Assembly: GCF_042663885.1 (NCBI RefSeq)
Contig: NZ_JBHSXV010000001.1
Direction: 5' to 3' (one strand)
Length of the DNA: 64,000 bases
Origin: Aquipuribacter hungaricus
GTDB taxonomy: Bacteria; Actinomycetota; Actinomycetes; Actinomycetales; JBBAYJ01
Shown here: positions 50,776 through 59,844 of the stretch, one piece after another
How the letters are laid out: every line of letters starts with the position of its first letter
How positions within the stretch are numbered: the stretch's first letter is position 1
Notes under the pieces: model-generated
Told to the model about the DNA's origin: nothing
The model's database searches: none
The model's input: the letters and a program-made list of their open reading frames with translations, nothing else
Position numbers and translations under genes: made by a program

Positions 50776-52124
50776 TGACCCCCGTCGACCTCACGGTCGA
50801 CGACACCGCCGTCGGCGGCGGCCAGCACCTGCTGGTCGCCGCCGACGGCGGTTCGGTCGTCGCCCGCACCGTGCTCCCGTCCGGGGTGCGCGTGCTCACC
50901 GAGTCCATGCCCGGGCTCCGCTCCGCCACCGTCGGCATGTGGGTGGGCGTCGGCTCCCGCGACGAGGCCGACGGCCACCACGGCAGCACCCACTTCCTCG
51001 AGCACCTGCTGTTCAAGGGCACCGACCGGCGCTCGCCGCTGGAGATCGCCGAGGCGTTCGACGCCGTCGGCGGCGAGGCGAACGCCGTCACGGGTAAGGA
51101 GCACACCTGCTACTACGCGCGGGTGATGTCCGACGACGCCCCCATGGCGATCGACGTCATCTCCGACATGGTGACCAGCTCCACCATCACGGTCGAGGAC
51201 TTCGAGTCCGAGCGCGAGGTCATCCTCGAGGAGCTCGCGATGGCCGAGGACGACCCGTCCGACGTCGTCCACGAGCGCTTCGCGGAGGCCGTGCTGGCCG
51301 GGCACGCGCTCGGCCGGCCGATCGGCGGGACGCCCGACACCATCAAGGGCGTCGGCCGTGACGACGTGGTCGACCACTACCGGCGCCACTACGGGGCACC
51401 CACGCTCGTGGTGACCGCCGCGGGCGGCATCGAGCACGACGCCGTGGTCGCCGCCGTGTCCGCCGAGCTCGACAGGGCCGGCTGGCTGCAGCCCGCCGCC
51501 CCGCCCCGCGACGGCCGCGCCGGCGGTAACGCCGCCCCCGCGTCCGGGCACGACGTCGTGGTCCGCCGTGACGTCGAGCAGGCGCAGGTCGTCGTCGGCA
51601 CCACGGCGCTGACGGCCACCGACGAGCGCCGCTACGTGCTGTCGGTCATGAACACCGCGCTCGGCGGCGGCATGAGCAGCCGGCTGTTCCAGGAGGTGCG
51701 CGAGAAGCGCGGCCTGGCCTACAGCGTCTACTCCTTCACCGCCGGGTACGCCGACGGCGGCTACATGGGGCTCTATGCGGGCTGCAACCCCTCCAAGGTG
51801 GACACCGTGGTGGACCTGCTGGTCGCGGAGTGGGAGCGCCTCGCCTCCGACGGTCTCGCCCCCGGCGAGCTCGAGCGGGCCGTCGGGCAGCTGTCCGGCG
51901 GGATGACGCTCGGCCTCGAGGACTCCGGGTCGCGGATGTCGCGCCTGGGCAAGTCCGAGCTCGTCCACCGCCGGTTCACCGACCTGGACGAGACCCTGGC
52001 ACGGCTGCAGGCCGTCACGGGGGAGCAGGTGCAGGAGCTCGCCGCCGACCTGGTCTCCCGGCCCCGGAGCCTGGCCGTGGTCGGCCCGTTCGACACCGAC
52101 CGCAGCTTCGGCACCGCGCGCTGA
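50775..52124 (+). CDS. M16-family zinc peptidase (PepR-like)
   Basis: A 449-residue insulinase-type metallopeptidase. The inverted zinc motif HFLEH is in GSTHFLEHLLFKGT, with the distal glutamate in REVILEELAMAEDDP, and the R/Y pair of the C-terminal half is in EVREKRGLAYSVYSF. Proteins of this group follow pnp in mycobacteria and other actinobacteria, where the gene is called pepR. ATG 50775 overlaps the pnp stop. Substrates unknown; degradation of small peptides or leader peptides is likely. Confidence 0.93.
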   Translation: MTPVDLTVDDTAVGGGQHLLVAADGGSVVARTVLPSGVRVLTESMPGLRSATVGMWVGVGSRDEADGHHGSTHFLEHLLFKGTDRRSPLEIAEAFDAVGGEANAVTGKEHTCYYARVMSDDAPMAIDVISDMVTSSTITVEDFESEREVILEELAMAEDDPSDVVHERFAEAVLAGHALGRPIGGTPDTIKGVGRDDVVDHYRRHYGAPTLVVTAAGGIEHDAVVAAVSAELDRAGWLQPAAPPRDGRAGGNAAPASGHDVVVRRDVEQAQVVVGTTALTATDERRYVLSVMNTALGGGMSSRLFQEVREKRGLAYSVYSFTAGYADGGYMGLYAGCNPSKVDTVVDLLVAEWERLASDGLAPGELERAVGQLSGGMTLGLEDSGSRMSRLGKSELVHRRFTDLDETLARLQAVTGEQVQELAADLVSRPRSLAVVGPFDTDRSFGTAR

Positions 52125-52137
52125 TGGTGCGGCCCTG

Positions 52138-52884
52138 ATGGACGCGCTGCGGGTCGTCGTCTCCGGTGCGTCCGGGCGCATGGGGACGGCGGCCTGCGCC
52201 GCCGTCGAGGCGTCCGACGACCTGGTGCTCGTCGGACGCCTCGGCCGCGGTGACGACCCGTCGGCCGCGCTGGCCGGTGCTGACGTGCTCGTCGACCTGT
52301 CGGTGCCCGCGTCCTCGCCCGCCCTCGTCGCGGCGGCCGTCGAGGCCGGCGTGCACGCCGTCGTCGGCACGACCGGCTGGGACGACGCCCGCCTGGCCAC
52401 GCTGCGCGAGCAGCTCGGCGGGGCGCCGTCCGTCGGCGTCCTCGTCGCCCCCAACTTCTCGGTCGGCGCGCTGCTCGTCACCGCCTTCGCCGTCCGCGCC
52501 GCGCGGTTCTTCGAGAGCGTCGAGGTCCTCGAGCTCCACCACCCCGACAAGGTCGACGCCCCCTCGGGGACCGCCGTCCGGACGGCCCGCCTGGTGGCCG
52601 CCGCCCGGGCCGAGGCCGGGGTCGGCCCCGCGCCCGACGCGACGACCGCGTCGCTGCCCGGCTCCCGCGGCGCCGACGTCGACGGCGTCCCCGTGCACTC
52701 GGTGCGGCTGCGGGGCCTGGTCGCCTCCCAGGAGGTGCTGCTCGGCGCCCAGGGCGAGACGGTGAGCCTGCGCCACGACAGCATCGACCGGTCCTCGTTC
52801 ATGCCGGGCGTGCTGCTCGCCGTCCGGCAGGTCGGCAGCCACCCGGGCCTCACCGTCGGCCTGGAGCACTGGCTCGACCTGTGA
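52138..52884 (+). CDS. dapB: 4-hydroxy-tetrahydrodipicolinate reductase
   Basis: A 248-residue enzyme of lysine and meso-diaminopimelate synthesis. The NAD(P)-binding VVVSGASGRMGTAACAAVEA opens the protein, VVGTTGWDD and APNFSVGALL follow, and the substrate-binding signature is ELHHPDKVDAPSGTAVRTAR. Length is normal. It starts 13 bases after the peptidase gene and overlaps the following gene by GTGA, so it is in the pnp-pepR-dapB operon. Confidence 0.96.
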   Translation: MDALRVVVSGASGRMGTAACAAVEASDDLVLVGRLGRGDDPSAALAGADVLVDLSVPASSPALVAAAVEAGVHAVVGTTGWDDARLATLREQLGGAPSVGVLVAPNFSVGALLVTAFAVRAARFFESVEVLELHHPDKVDAPSGTAVRTARLVAAARAEAGVGPAPDATTASLPGSRGADVDGVPVHSVRLRGLVASQEVLLGAQGETVSLRHDSIDRSSFMPGVLLAVRQVGSHPGLTVGLEHWLDL

Positions 52885-53333
52885 GGCGCACCAAGGTCGT
52901 CATCGCCGTCCTGCTCCTCGTGCTGTCGTTCTACCTCGTCGGGCTGCTCGTCCGCTCCTGGGCGGTCGTCCAGGACGGCGGCGTGCTCGGTTGGCTGCTC
53001 GCGGCCGGGATGGTCGTGCTCGTCGGGATCGCGGTGCTCGCCGTGGCGGCGGAGCTCCGGTTCGGCGTCGCGACCGAGCGCCTCGGGCGCACCCTGGACG
53101 CCGAAGGCGCCCTGCCGGAGGCCGTGCCCCGCTCGGGCGACGGCCGCGTCGACCGGGCGGCGGCCGACGAGGCGTTCGCCCGCTACCGCGCCGAGGTGGA
53201 GGCGGACCCCACGTCCTGGCGGGGCTGGTTCCGCCTGGCCCTGGCCTACGACAGCGCCGGGGACCGCAAGCGAGGTCGCGCGGCGGCCCGGCACGCCGTC
53301 CGGCTGCACCGGACTCCTCAGCAGCCCTCCTAG
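52881..53333 (+). CDS. Conserved membrane protein with TPR-like C-terminus
   Basis: A 150-residue protein with two N-terminal membrane helices (VVIAVLLLVLSFYLVGLLV and LGWLLAAGMVVLVGIAVLAV) and a cytoplasmic tail containing a single tetratricopeptide-like helix pair (DPTSWRGWFRLALAYDSAGD). Such genes follow dapB in other actinobacteria. GTG 52881 overlaps the dapB stop. It is convergent with the next gene, the two stops being three bases apart. Function unknown. Confidence 0.75.
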   Translation: MRRTKVVIAVLLLVLSFYLVGLLVRSWAVVQDGGVLGWLLAAGMVVLVGIAVLAVAAELRFGVATERLGRTLDAEGALPEAVPRSGDGRVDRAAADEAFARYRAEVEADPTSWRGWFRLALAYDSAGDRKRGRAAARHAVRLHRTPQQPS

Positions 53334-53336
53334 GGC

Positions 53337-54599
53337 CTACGGCCGGGGGTCCGGGTCGGCGTCCGGTCGTGCGCCCTCGCCTGCGGTCCACCCGCCCCCG
53401 CCGGCGGTCTGCCCGTCCGTCGCCGGCGCCGGTCCCCGGGGGGCGGCAGGGCCGGCGGTGCCGTCGACCACCGCGGCGACGAGCGCCTCGAGCGGGCCCC
53501 GCGACCAGACGGCGCGCACGGCGGTCGCGAGGACCACGGCAGTGACGGCGTGCACCGCCCAGGACGCCGGCGCCGGCAGGTCGGGCTGCTGGAGGAGCAC
53601 CGCCAGCACGTGGGCCGTGTACAGCGTGAGCGTCATGGACCCGGCGGCCGCCAGGGGGCGCAGCAGCCACAGCACGGGCGTGCGGGACAGGAGCAGGCAG
53701 CCGCCGAGCACGAGCAGGGCGGCGCCGGTGGTGCCGAGCAGGTCCGGCGGGGTGCCCGAGTGGGGGACGTCCAGCGCCAGCCACTGCCAGGTGGTCGTCG
53801 GCGTCGTGCCGTAGAACGGCCCCTCGGTGGTGCGTCCCGTGCCGAGGGACGCCTCCTCGAGGACGGCCCGCGCGGTGGGGGAGGTGCTGAGGACCCCGGA
53901 GACCACGGTGGCGCCGACGAGGAGCACCGCGCCGGCCGCGGCGATGCCCGCAGCCACGGACGTCCGGGTCAGGGCGAGCCGGCCGACCGCGGCGCCGACC
54001 AGCAGGTAGCCGAACCAGGTGAGCACCGGGTAGTAGCCGGTGAGGAGCAGGTCCGTGACCGAGGCGACGGGCTGGACGAGGAGGGCGACGAGGCCCACCT
54101 GCGGACCCGGCCCCTCGAGCGCCCAGACGGCCCGCAGGGCGTGGGACAGGACCGGGGTGAGCCCCAGCCACAGCAGGCCGGCGGCACCCAGCAGCGGCGC
54201 GGGCAGCCGCAGCAGCGGGGCGAGCAGGACGAACGACACCGCGTAGTACTGCAGGATGATCGCGACCGGCGGCTGGAGGTCGGCGAGCAGCAGGCCCACC
54301 AGCAGGATGAGCACGGCGCGGACGGCGGTGCGGGCGACCATCCGGCCGTAGGGCGTCCGGGGGCCTGCGTGGCCGCCGTCGGCGAGGGCGAGCCCCACCC
54401 CGGCCAGCAGGGCGAACGTCGCCGAGGACCGGCCGTCGACGAGGGCGAACGCCTGGCTCTCCTCCCCGGTGGGGCCGAGGCGGGGCAGCAGGTGGGCCGC
54501 CATCATCCCCAGCAGCGCGAGGCCGCGGGCGGCGTCCACCCCCACCAGGCGCCGGGACCGGGGGAGCATGGGCGCCGTGATGTCGACGGTGCTGCTCAT
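53337..54599 (-). CDS. Heparan-alpha-glucosaminide acetyltransferase-domain / DUF418-like membrane protein
   Basis: A 420-residue polytopic membrane protein. The start RLVGVDAARGLALLGMMAAH is the signature of the HGSNAT/DUF1624 N-terminus, followed by SSATFALLAGVGLALADGG. About ten hydrophobic segments are visible. The C-terminal 60 residues are Pro/Gly-rich. Members are predicted membrane acyltransferases; acceptor and donor are unknown. ATG 54599 overlaps the stop of the GNAT gene upstream (ATGA), so the two are coupled. Confidence 0.82.
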   Translation of the reverse strand: MSSTVDITAPMLPRSRRLVGVDAARGLALLGMMAAHLLPRLGPTGEESQAFALVDGRSSATFALLAGVGLALADGGHAGPRTPYGRMVARTAVRAVLILLVGLLLADLQPPVAIILQYYAVSFVLLAPLLRLPAPLLGAAGLLWLGLTPVLSHALRAVWALEGPGPQVGLVALLVQPVASVTDLLLTGYYPVLTWFGYLLVGAAVGRLALTRTSVAAGIAAAGAVLLVGATVVSGVLSTSPTARAVLEEASLGTGRTTEGPFYGTTPTTTWQWLALDVPHSGTPPDLLGTTGAALLVLGGCLLLSRTPVLWLLRPLAAAGSMTLTLYTAHVLAVLLQQPDLPAPASWAVHAVTAVVLATAVRAVWSRGPLEALVAAVVDGTAGPAAPRGPAPATDGQTAGGGGWTAGEGARPDADPDPRP

Positions 54600-55231
54600 G
54601 CCGTGGGGCCCGGGTCTGCCAGCCACGCGACCATGCGCACCTCCGGCCACACCGAGCGGCCGTCGTCGGGGTCACCGCCGGCCAGGGCCCGTCGCCGCCG
54701 GGCGCCGTCCTCGGCGAACCCGGCCCCGCGGAGGAACTCCGCGCGGGGGGCGTCGTCGACATGGACCCAGACGTGGACCCGGTCGGTGCCGTCGCCGGCG
54801 TGGGTGTCGACGACCGCCGCCAGCAGGCGCGAGCCGTGCCCCCGCCGCTGGTGCAGCGGGTCGACCTCGAGCGCGACGAGCTCGATCGTCGACCCCGTCC
54901 CCGCGACGGCTGGTCCGGCGGCTGGCCCGGCGTCCTCTGACCCGGCTGCCGGGTCCCTGACCGGGGCGGAGGCGACGAAGCCGGCGACGATGCCGTCGCC
55001 CACGGCCACGTGCACCCGGTGCCGCGGCGACGGCGGCGAGGACACCGCGGGCCGCCAGGCGGCCGCGAGGACGTCCGGGGTGAGCGCCGCCACGAGCGCC
55101 GGCGGCAGCACCTGGGCGTACGGGCCGGTCCAGGAGCGGGCGTGGACCGCGCCGATGGCCTGCAGGTCGGGCTCGCGGGCGGGGCGCACGGAGTTGTCGG
55201 CGCCGGGGGCGCCGAGCAGCGGGCTCGACAT
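54596..55231 (-). CDS. GNAT-family N-acetyltransferase
   Basis: A 211-residue acetyltransferase with the acetyl-CoA-binding region VALEVDPLHQRRGHGSRLLA and the later ADSG-type tail AEFLRGAGFAEDG followed by the C-terminal strand SVWPEVRMVAWL. Residues 95-120 form a Pro/Ala/Gly-rich insertion. ATG 55231 is preferred over 55243. It is coupled to the acyltransferase-like gene by an overlap. Substrate unknown. Confidence 0.85.
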   Translation of the reverse strand: MSSPLLGAPGADNSVRPAREPDLQAIGAVHARSWTGPYAQVLPPALVAALTPDVLAAAWRPAVSSPPSPRHRVHVAVGDGIVAGFVASAPVRDPAAGSEDAGPAAGPAVAGTGSTIELVALEVDPLHQRRGHGSRLLAAVVDTHAGDGTDRVHVWVHVDDAPRAEFLRGAGFAEDGARRRRALAGGDPDDGRSVWPEVRMVAWLADPGPTA

Positions 55232-55321
55232 GCGCCGATCCAATCACGCGCGCCGGGCGCTCCTGGGCGAGGGGCTGCCGCCCGGCTCGCCTACGCCTCC
55301 GCGCGACGGTCCGGGACGCAC

Positions 55322-55356
55322 CGAGGGCCCCGACCGGCGTGCGGTCGGGGCCCTCG
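55322..55356 (-). terminator. Terminator of the ctaE-qcrCAB operon
   Basis: A perfect 14-base-pair stem (CGAGGGCCCCGACC and its complement) with a 7-base loop lies 23 bases past the qcrB stop on the minus strand. It separates the cytochrome genes from the GNAT gene. Confidence 0.75.
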
Positions 55357-55378
55357 TTGGGGTGCTGGTGCGGGGAGG

Positions 55379-57087
55379 TCAGGCCTGGCCGGAGCCGACC
55401 TCGCGGCGGACCTCGGTGCCGCTGTCCAGGGCGTCGTGCCCGTGGGCGGCGTCGATGGCGTCGTGGTCGCCGTGGCTGTGCGCGGCGGCCAGCTCGGCCG
55501 GGGTGACGGGGTCGACCCGGTCCTCGAAGTAGAAGCGCGACAGCCGGCGCGTGATCCCGTCGGCCCAGGCGCCCTTGCGCTTGACGCCGTTGGCGTCGGT
55601 CGCGGGGCCCGGCTCGATGGGCGTGTAGGCGTCGTGCTGCACGAGCGTCCACTGGTCGTACGCGGACATCGGGGCGTGGCGCTCGAGCACCTCACCGGTG
55701 TCGAGGCGGAAGACCTGGCCGGTCTCGACACCGTGGAGCACGCGGTCACGGTCACGGCGCTGCAGGCCCAGGCAGATCCGCTTGGTGATGACGTAGGCGA
55801 TCGGGGGGGCGACGAACATCAGCACGCCGGTCGCCCGGGTGATGTCGTTGATCGACAGGTGCAGGTGGGTGGCGAGGATGTCGTTGCCACCGTTGGCCCA
55901 GAGGATGACGTAGAAGGTCAGGCCCATGACACCGAGCCCGGTACGGGTCGGGGCGTTGCGGGGGCGGTCGAGCAGGTGGTGCTCGCGGGCGTCACCCGTC
56001 GCGAGGCGCTCGATCCACGGGTAGGCGACGAGGACGGTCGTCAGCAGGCCGGGGATGACCACGGCCGGGATGAGGATGTTGAGGCTCAGCGTCCACTCGA
56101 AGAGGACGACCTCGAGCCAGCCCGGCATGACGCGCACCGCGCCGTCGAGCCAGCCCATGTACCAGTCGGGCTGGGCACCGGCGGTCACCGGGGACGGGTC
56201 GTACGGGCCGTAGGACCAGACCGGGTTGATCTGCACCAGGGCCGAGATGAGGGCGATGACGCCGAAGACGATGAAGAAGAAGCCGCCGGCCTTGGCGATG
56301 TACACCGGGAGCAGCGGGTAGCCGACGACGTTGCTGTTGGTGCGCCCCGGCCCCGGGTACTGCGTGTGCTTGTGCAGCACGACCAGGAACAGGTGGGCCG
56401 CGATGAGCGCGAGGAAGATCGCGGGGACCAGCAGCACGTGGATCGTGTACAGGCGGGGGATGAACGCCTCGCCCGGGAACTCCCCGCCGAAGGCGAAGAA
56501 GTGGACGTAGGTGCCGATGAGCGGGATCGACAGGATGATCGCCGAGGCGATGCGGAGGCCGGTGCCGGAGAGCAGGTCGTCCGGCAGCGAGTAGCCGGCG
56601 AAGCCCTCGACGATGGCCAGCAGCGCGAGGACCGCGCCGATGACCCAGTTGAGCTCGCGCGGGCGGCGGAAGGCGCCGGTGAAAAACACCCGCATCATGT
56701 GCACGACGGTCGAGGCGACGAAGACCAGCGCCGACCAGTGGTGGATCTGCCGCATGAGGAGGCCGCCGCGGACCTCGAACGACATGTTCACGGTGGAGGC
56801 GAACGCCTCCGAGACGAGCTTGCCCTGCATGGGCTCGTACGGGCCGTCGTACTCGACCAGCCCGACGCTCGGGATGTAGAAGAACGTGAGGAACACGCCC
56901 GTCAGCAGCAGGATGACGAAGCTGTAGAGGGCGATCTCCCCGAGCATGAACGACCAGTGGTCGGGGAAGATCTTGCGGGCGTTGGCCTTGATCGGGCCGG
57001 TGAGGCCCAGGCGCGAGTCCGCGAAGCCGGCGAGTTGGCAGCCGTCGTCTTCGGTGCGGGCCGTGCCGGTGCAGCCGTCTGGCTCAT
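55379..57087 (-). CDS. qcrB: Cytochrome bc1 complex cytochrome b subunit (one apparent frameshift)
   Basis: About 569 residues after correction. The N-terminal segment MSQTAAPARPAPKTTAA and the continuation LAGFADSRLGLTGPIKANAR are in different frames; they join at 57033-57035 where AGT (ACT on the coding strand) stands in place of AGCT, restoring AAG-CTC. The body is intact, with heme-ligand helices (QIHHWSALVFVASTVVHMM, IPLIGTYVHFFAFGGEFPGE then RLYTIHVLLVPAIFLALIAA), the PEWY-like PDWYMGW, and the long C-terminal actinobacterial tail. Its ATG overlaps the qcrA stop. It carries electrons from menaquinol in the bcc-aa3 supercomplex. Confidence 0.94.
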
Positions 57088-58211
57088 GCGGACTCCTCGG
57101 ACATGCGCTTCTCGTCCTTCTCTCGCTCCCAGTAGCTGGGACCGACGGGCTCGGAGAACCCGGACTTCGCTACCAAGTATCCCTCACCGTCCACCTCGAT
57201 GGGCAGCTGGGGTAGGGCCCTGGCGGCAGGTCCGAAGATGACCTTGCAGTCGGCCGCGACGTCGAACGTCGACTGGTGGCACGGGCACAGGAGGTGCTGC
57301 GTCGTCTGCTCGTACAGGGCGACGGGGCAGCCCATGTGGGTGCAGATCTTCGAGTAGGCGACGATGCCCGCGTAGGAGCCGGCGAGGGCGGACTCGGCCA
57401 CCTCGTCGGGCTCGAGGCGGATGAGCAGGACGGCGGCCTTGGCCTTCTCGTCGAGGAAGTGGCTGGACTCCTCGATGCCCTGCGGCTGGACGTGCACGAC
57501 GCTGCCGATGACCAGGTCCGAGGCGAGGACCGGGTTGCCGGTGGGGTCGGTGACGAGACGGTCGCCCGCGCGCCAGATGGTCTCGGCGAGCACGCCCTCG
57601 GGGTTGGGGCCGGTGTCCTTGAGCAGGACGACCGCGGGCAGCGGGGCCAGCGCCAGGGCGCCGACGAGGGTGTTGCGGATGAGCGGGCGACGGCCGATGC
57701 CGGACTCGGCGACACCGGTGGTGATGATCCCGACGGCCTCCTCCTGCTCGGCGGCGGAGCCCTCGATCGCGTGCCGCTCGTCGACCTCCTCGTGGTCGGG
57801 CATGAGCGTCTTGGCCCAGTGCACGGCCCCGGTGCCGATGCCGAACAGGGCGAGGAACAGCCCGGTGCCGAGCAGCACGTTGGAGGTGAGGACCGCCGCG
57901 GCGGACGTGTCGTCGCGCAGCGGCACGACGAAGTAGCCCACGAGGGTCAGCAGGGTGCCGACGATGGACAGGACGAAGAGGCTCGCCACCTGGCGCTCGG
58001 CGCGCTTGGCGGCCTTCGCGTCGGTGTCGGCCATCCGGTCCACGTGCGGCGGCAGGCCCGGGTTCTCGAAGCGCTCGGTCGAGGACCGGGGCAGCTCGAC
58101 CGCGGTGCCGGCGGCCGGACCCGCCGGGCCGGGGGCGTTGCTGACGACGTTGTGGTGCGGGCTCGTGGCGCCGGAGGCGCCGGAGGCGCCGTGGCCGGTC
58201 GGTGCGCTCAT
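57084..58211 (-). CDS. qcrA: Rieske iron-sulfur subunit of the cytochrome bc1 complex
   Basis: A 375-residue three-helix Rieske protein of the actinobacterial type. The 2Fe-2S ligands are in ICTHMGCPVALYE and LLCPCHQSTFD. Two hydrophobic segments near residues 70-130 (ASLFVLSIVGTLLTLVGYFV; LLGTGLFLALFGIGTGAVHW) and one around 185-205 anchor it. The N-terminal 50 residues are Gly/Ala-rich. ATG 58211 overlaps the qcrC stop, consistent with translational coupling in the ctaE-qcrC-qcrA-qcrB operon. Confidence 0.95.
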   Translation of the reverse strand: MSAPTGHGASGASGATSPHHNVVSNAPGPAGPAAGTAVELPRSSTERFENPGLPPHVDRMADTDAKAAKRAERQVASLFVLSIVGTLLTLVGYFVVPLRDDTSAAAVLTSNVLLGTGLFLALFGIGTGAVHWAKTLMPDHEEVDERHAIEGSAAEQEEAVGIITTGVAESGIGRRPLIRNTLVGALALAPLPAVVLLKDTGPNPEGVLAETIWRAGDRLVTDPTGNPVLASDLVIGSVVHVQPQGIEESSHFLDEKAKAAVLLIRLEPDEVAESALAGSYAGIVAYSKICTHMGCPVALYEQTTQHLLCPCHQSTFDVAADCKVIFGPAARALPQLPIEVDGEGYLVAKSGFSEPVGPSYWEREKDEKRMSEESA

Positions 58212-59017
58212 GACGACTTGGCTCCCAACCACACCGCGCAGGCGATGAGTCCAGTGATCCCGACGACCCACGCGACGAGGCCCTCGCCCACGGGGCCGAT
58301 CGACCCGAGGGACAGGCCACCGGCCTGCGGGGTGTTCTTGACGTAGGCCAGGTAGGCGATGATGTCGTTCTTCTGCTGCGGCGTGATCGTCTGGTCGTTG
58401 AAGACGGGCATCGACTGCGGGCCGGTGAGCATGGCCTCGTAGATGTGGACCGGGGCGGAGTCGGTGATCGGCGGGGCGTACTTGCCCCGCGTGAGCGCGC
58501 CGCCGGAGCCCGCGAAGTTGTGGCACATCGCGCAGTTGACCCGGAACAGCTCGGCGCCCTCGGCGAGGTCGCCGTTCTCGGGGTCGAGGTACTCCTCGTC
58601 GGGGATGGCCGGGCCGGGGCCGAAGGCCGTGGCCACGTAGGCGGCCAGGGCCCGGGTCTCCTCGAGGGTGAACTGGGGGTCGCGCTGCTCGATCTGGGGG
58701 CCGGACTGCTGGGCGGGCATGCGGCCCGTGCCGACCTGGAAGTCGACCGAGGCGGCGCCGACGCCGTACAGGGAGGGGCCGGACTGCACGCCCTCCTCGG
58801 TGATCTCGCCGCCGGCGCCGTCGATGCCGTGGCAGGAGGAGCAGTTGGCCAGGAAGAGCTCCTCGCCGAGGGCGATCTCGTCCTCGCCGTAGGTCTCGCC
58901 GGCCTGGGCGCTGGTGGGGGCCAGCAGCGAGTAGCCCACGCCTGCGAACAGCAGGCCGACGAGCAGGACGACCGCCAGCGCGAGCGGGTGGCGGCGGTGC
59001 CGCATGACTGCGTTCAC
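58208..59017 (-). CDS. qcrC: Di-haem cytochrome c subunit of the cytochrome bc1 complex
   Basis: About 269 residues. Two CxxCH haem motifs are present (NCSSCHG and NCAMCHN), with axial methionines in TGRMPAQ and QSMPVFN. A signal-anchor helix (PLALAVVLLVGLLFAGVGYS) precedes the first domain and a C-terminal helix (LVAWVVGITGLIACAVWLGA) closes it. The start is uncertain: GTG 59017 or ATG 59005 (MRHRRHPLAL); neither has a clear ribosome-binding site. It lies 11 bases after ctaE on the same strand. Confidence 0.95.
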   Translation of the reverse strand: MNAVMRHRRHPLALAVVLLVGLLFAGVGYSLLAPTSAQAGETYGEDEIALGEELFLANCSSCHGIDGAGGEITEEGVQSGPSLYGVGAASVDFQVGTGRMPAQQSGPQIEQRDPQFTLEETRALAAYVATAFGPGPAIPDEEYLDPENGDLAEGAELFRVNCAMCHNFAGSGGALTRGKYAPPITDSAPVHIYEAMLTGPQSMPVFNDQTITPQQKNDIIAYLAYVKNTPQAGGLSLGSIGPVGEGLVAWVVGITGLIACAVWLGAKSS

Positions 59018-59028
59018 GTCGGGTCCGA

Positions 59029-59661
59029 TCAGCTGAAGTAGACGGAGATGAAGAGGGCGATCCAGACCACGTCGACGAAGTGCCAGTAGTACGACGTGAC
59101 GACGGCGGCGGTCTCCTCCGCGTGGCCGAAGCGCTTGGCGGCGAAGGTGCGGCCGATGACCACGAGGAAGGCGAGCAGCCCGCCGGTCACGTGGAGACCG
59201 TGGAACCCGGTGGTGAGGAAGAACGTCGAGCCGAAGGGGGAGGACGCCATCGTCAGCCCCTCGTGGACCAGCTCGGCGTACTCGTACACCTGGCCGGAGA
59301 CGAACACCGCGCCGAGCAGGAAGGTGAGGACGTACCACTCGCGCATGCCCCAGCGGGTGAGCTGGAACAGCGTGCCGGTGCGGGCCGGCTGCAGCCGCTC
59401 GGCGGCGAAGACGCCGAACTGGCAGGTCACCGAGCTCGACACGAGGATGATGCAGTTCACCGCGGCGAAGGGGATGTTGAGCATCTCCTGCCCGGCCTCG
59501 TAGGCCTCGGGCCGGATCGACCCCAGCGTGAAGAACATCGCGAAGAGGGCCGCGAAGAACATGAGCTCGCTGGCGAGCCACACGATCGTGCCCACCGACG
59601 TGAGGTTGGGACGGTTCACCACCGCCGGGACGCCCGTGCTGACTGCTGCTGCTGCTGCCAC
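59029..59661 (-). CDS. ctaE: Cytochrome c oxidase subunit III
   Basis: A 210-residue subunit with five to seven membrane segments: TIVWLASELMFFAALFAMFF, NCIILVSSSVTCQFGVFAAE, GMREWYVLTFLLGAVFVSGQ, FHGLHVTGGLLAFLVVIGRT, and the C-terminal SYYWHFVDVVWIALFISVYF. The family markers HGLHV and WHFVDVVW are intact. ATG 59661 starts the protein. It heads the bcc operon, the usual actinobacterial arrangement. The 183-base gap to the divergent receiver-like gene holds no other gene. Confidence 0.96.
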   Translation of the reverse strand: MAAAAAVSTGVPAVVNRPNLTSVGTIVWLASELMFFAALFAMFFTLGSIRPEAYEAGQEMLNIPFAAVNCIILVSSSVTCQFGVFAAERLQPARTGTLFQLTRWGMREWYVLTFLLGAVFVSGQVYEYAELVHEGLTMASSPFGSTFFLTTGFHGLHVTGGLLAFLVVIGRTFAAKRFGHAEETAAVVTSYYWHFVDVVWIALFISVYFS

Positions 59662-59830
59662 GGCGTCAATCTAATGGGTGGGCAGGCAGAACGAGAGCCC
59701 ACCCCCCGGCAGGTCGGCGCGCGGGTCCGTGGCTCTCGCCCGGGGCGGGCGGGACGGGCCGGGACCTGGTGCGGGCAGGGGCGGGGCAGGGCTCTGTGGC
59801 GGTCCCGGGAAGAACGTGCGACGGGGCCGG

Positions 59831-59836
59831 TAGATT
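59831..59836 (+). promoter_or_regulatory. -10-like element of the receiver-like gene, leaderless type
   Basis: TAGATT, one of the better -10 matches in the window, ends 8 bases before ATG 59845, predicting a leaderless transcript. Confidence 0.45.
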
Positions 59837-59844
59837 CCCCGCCC

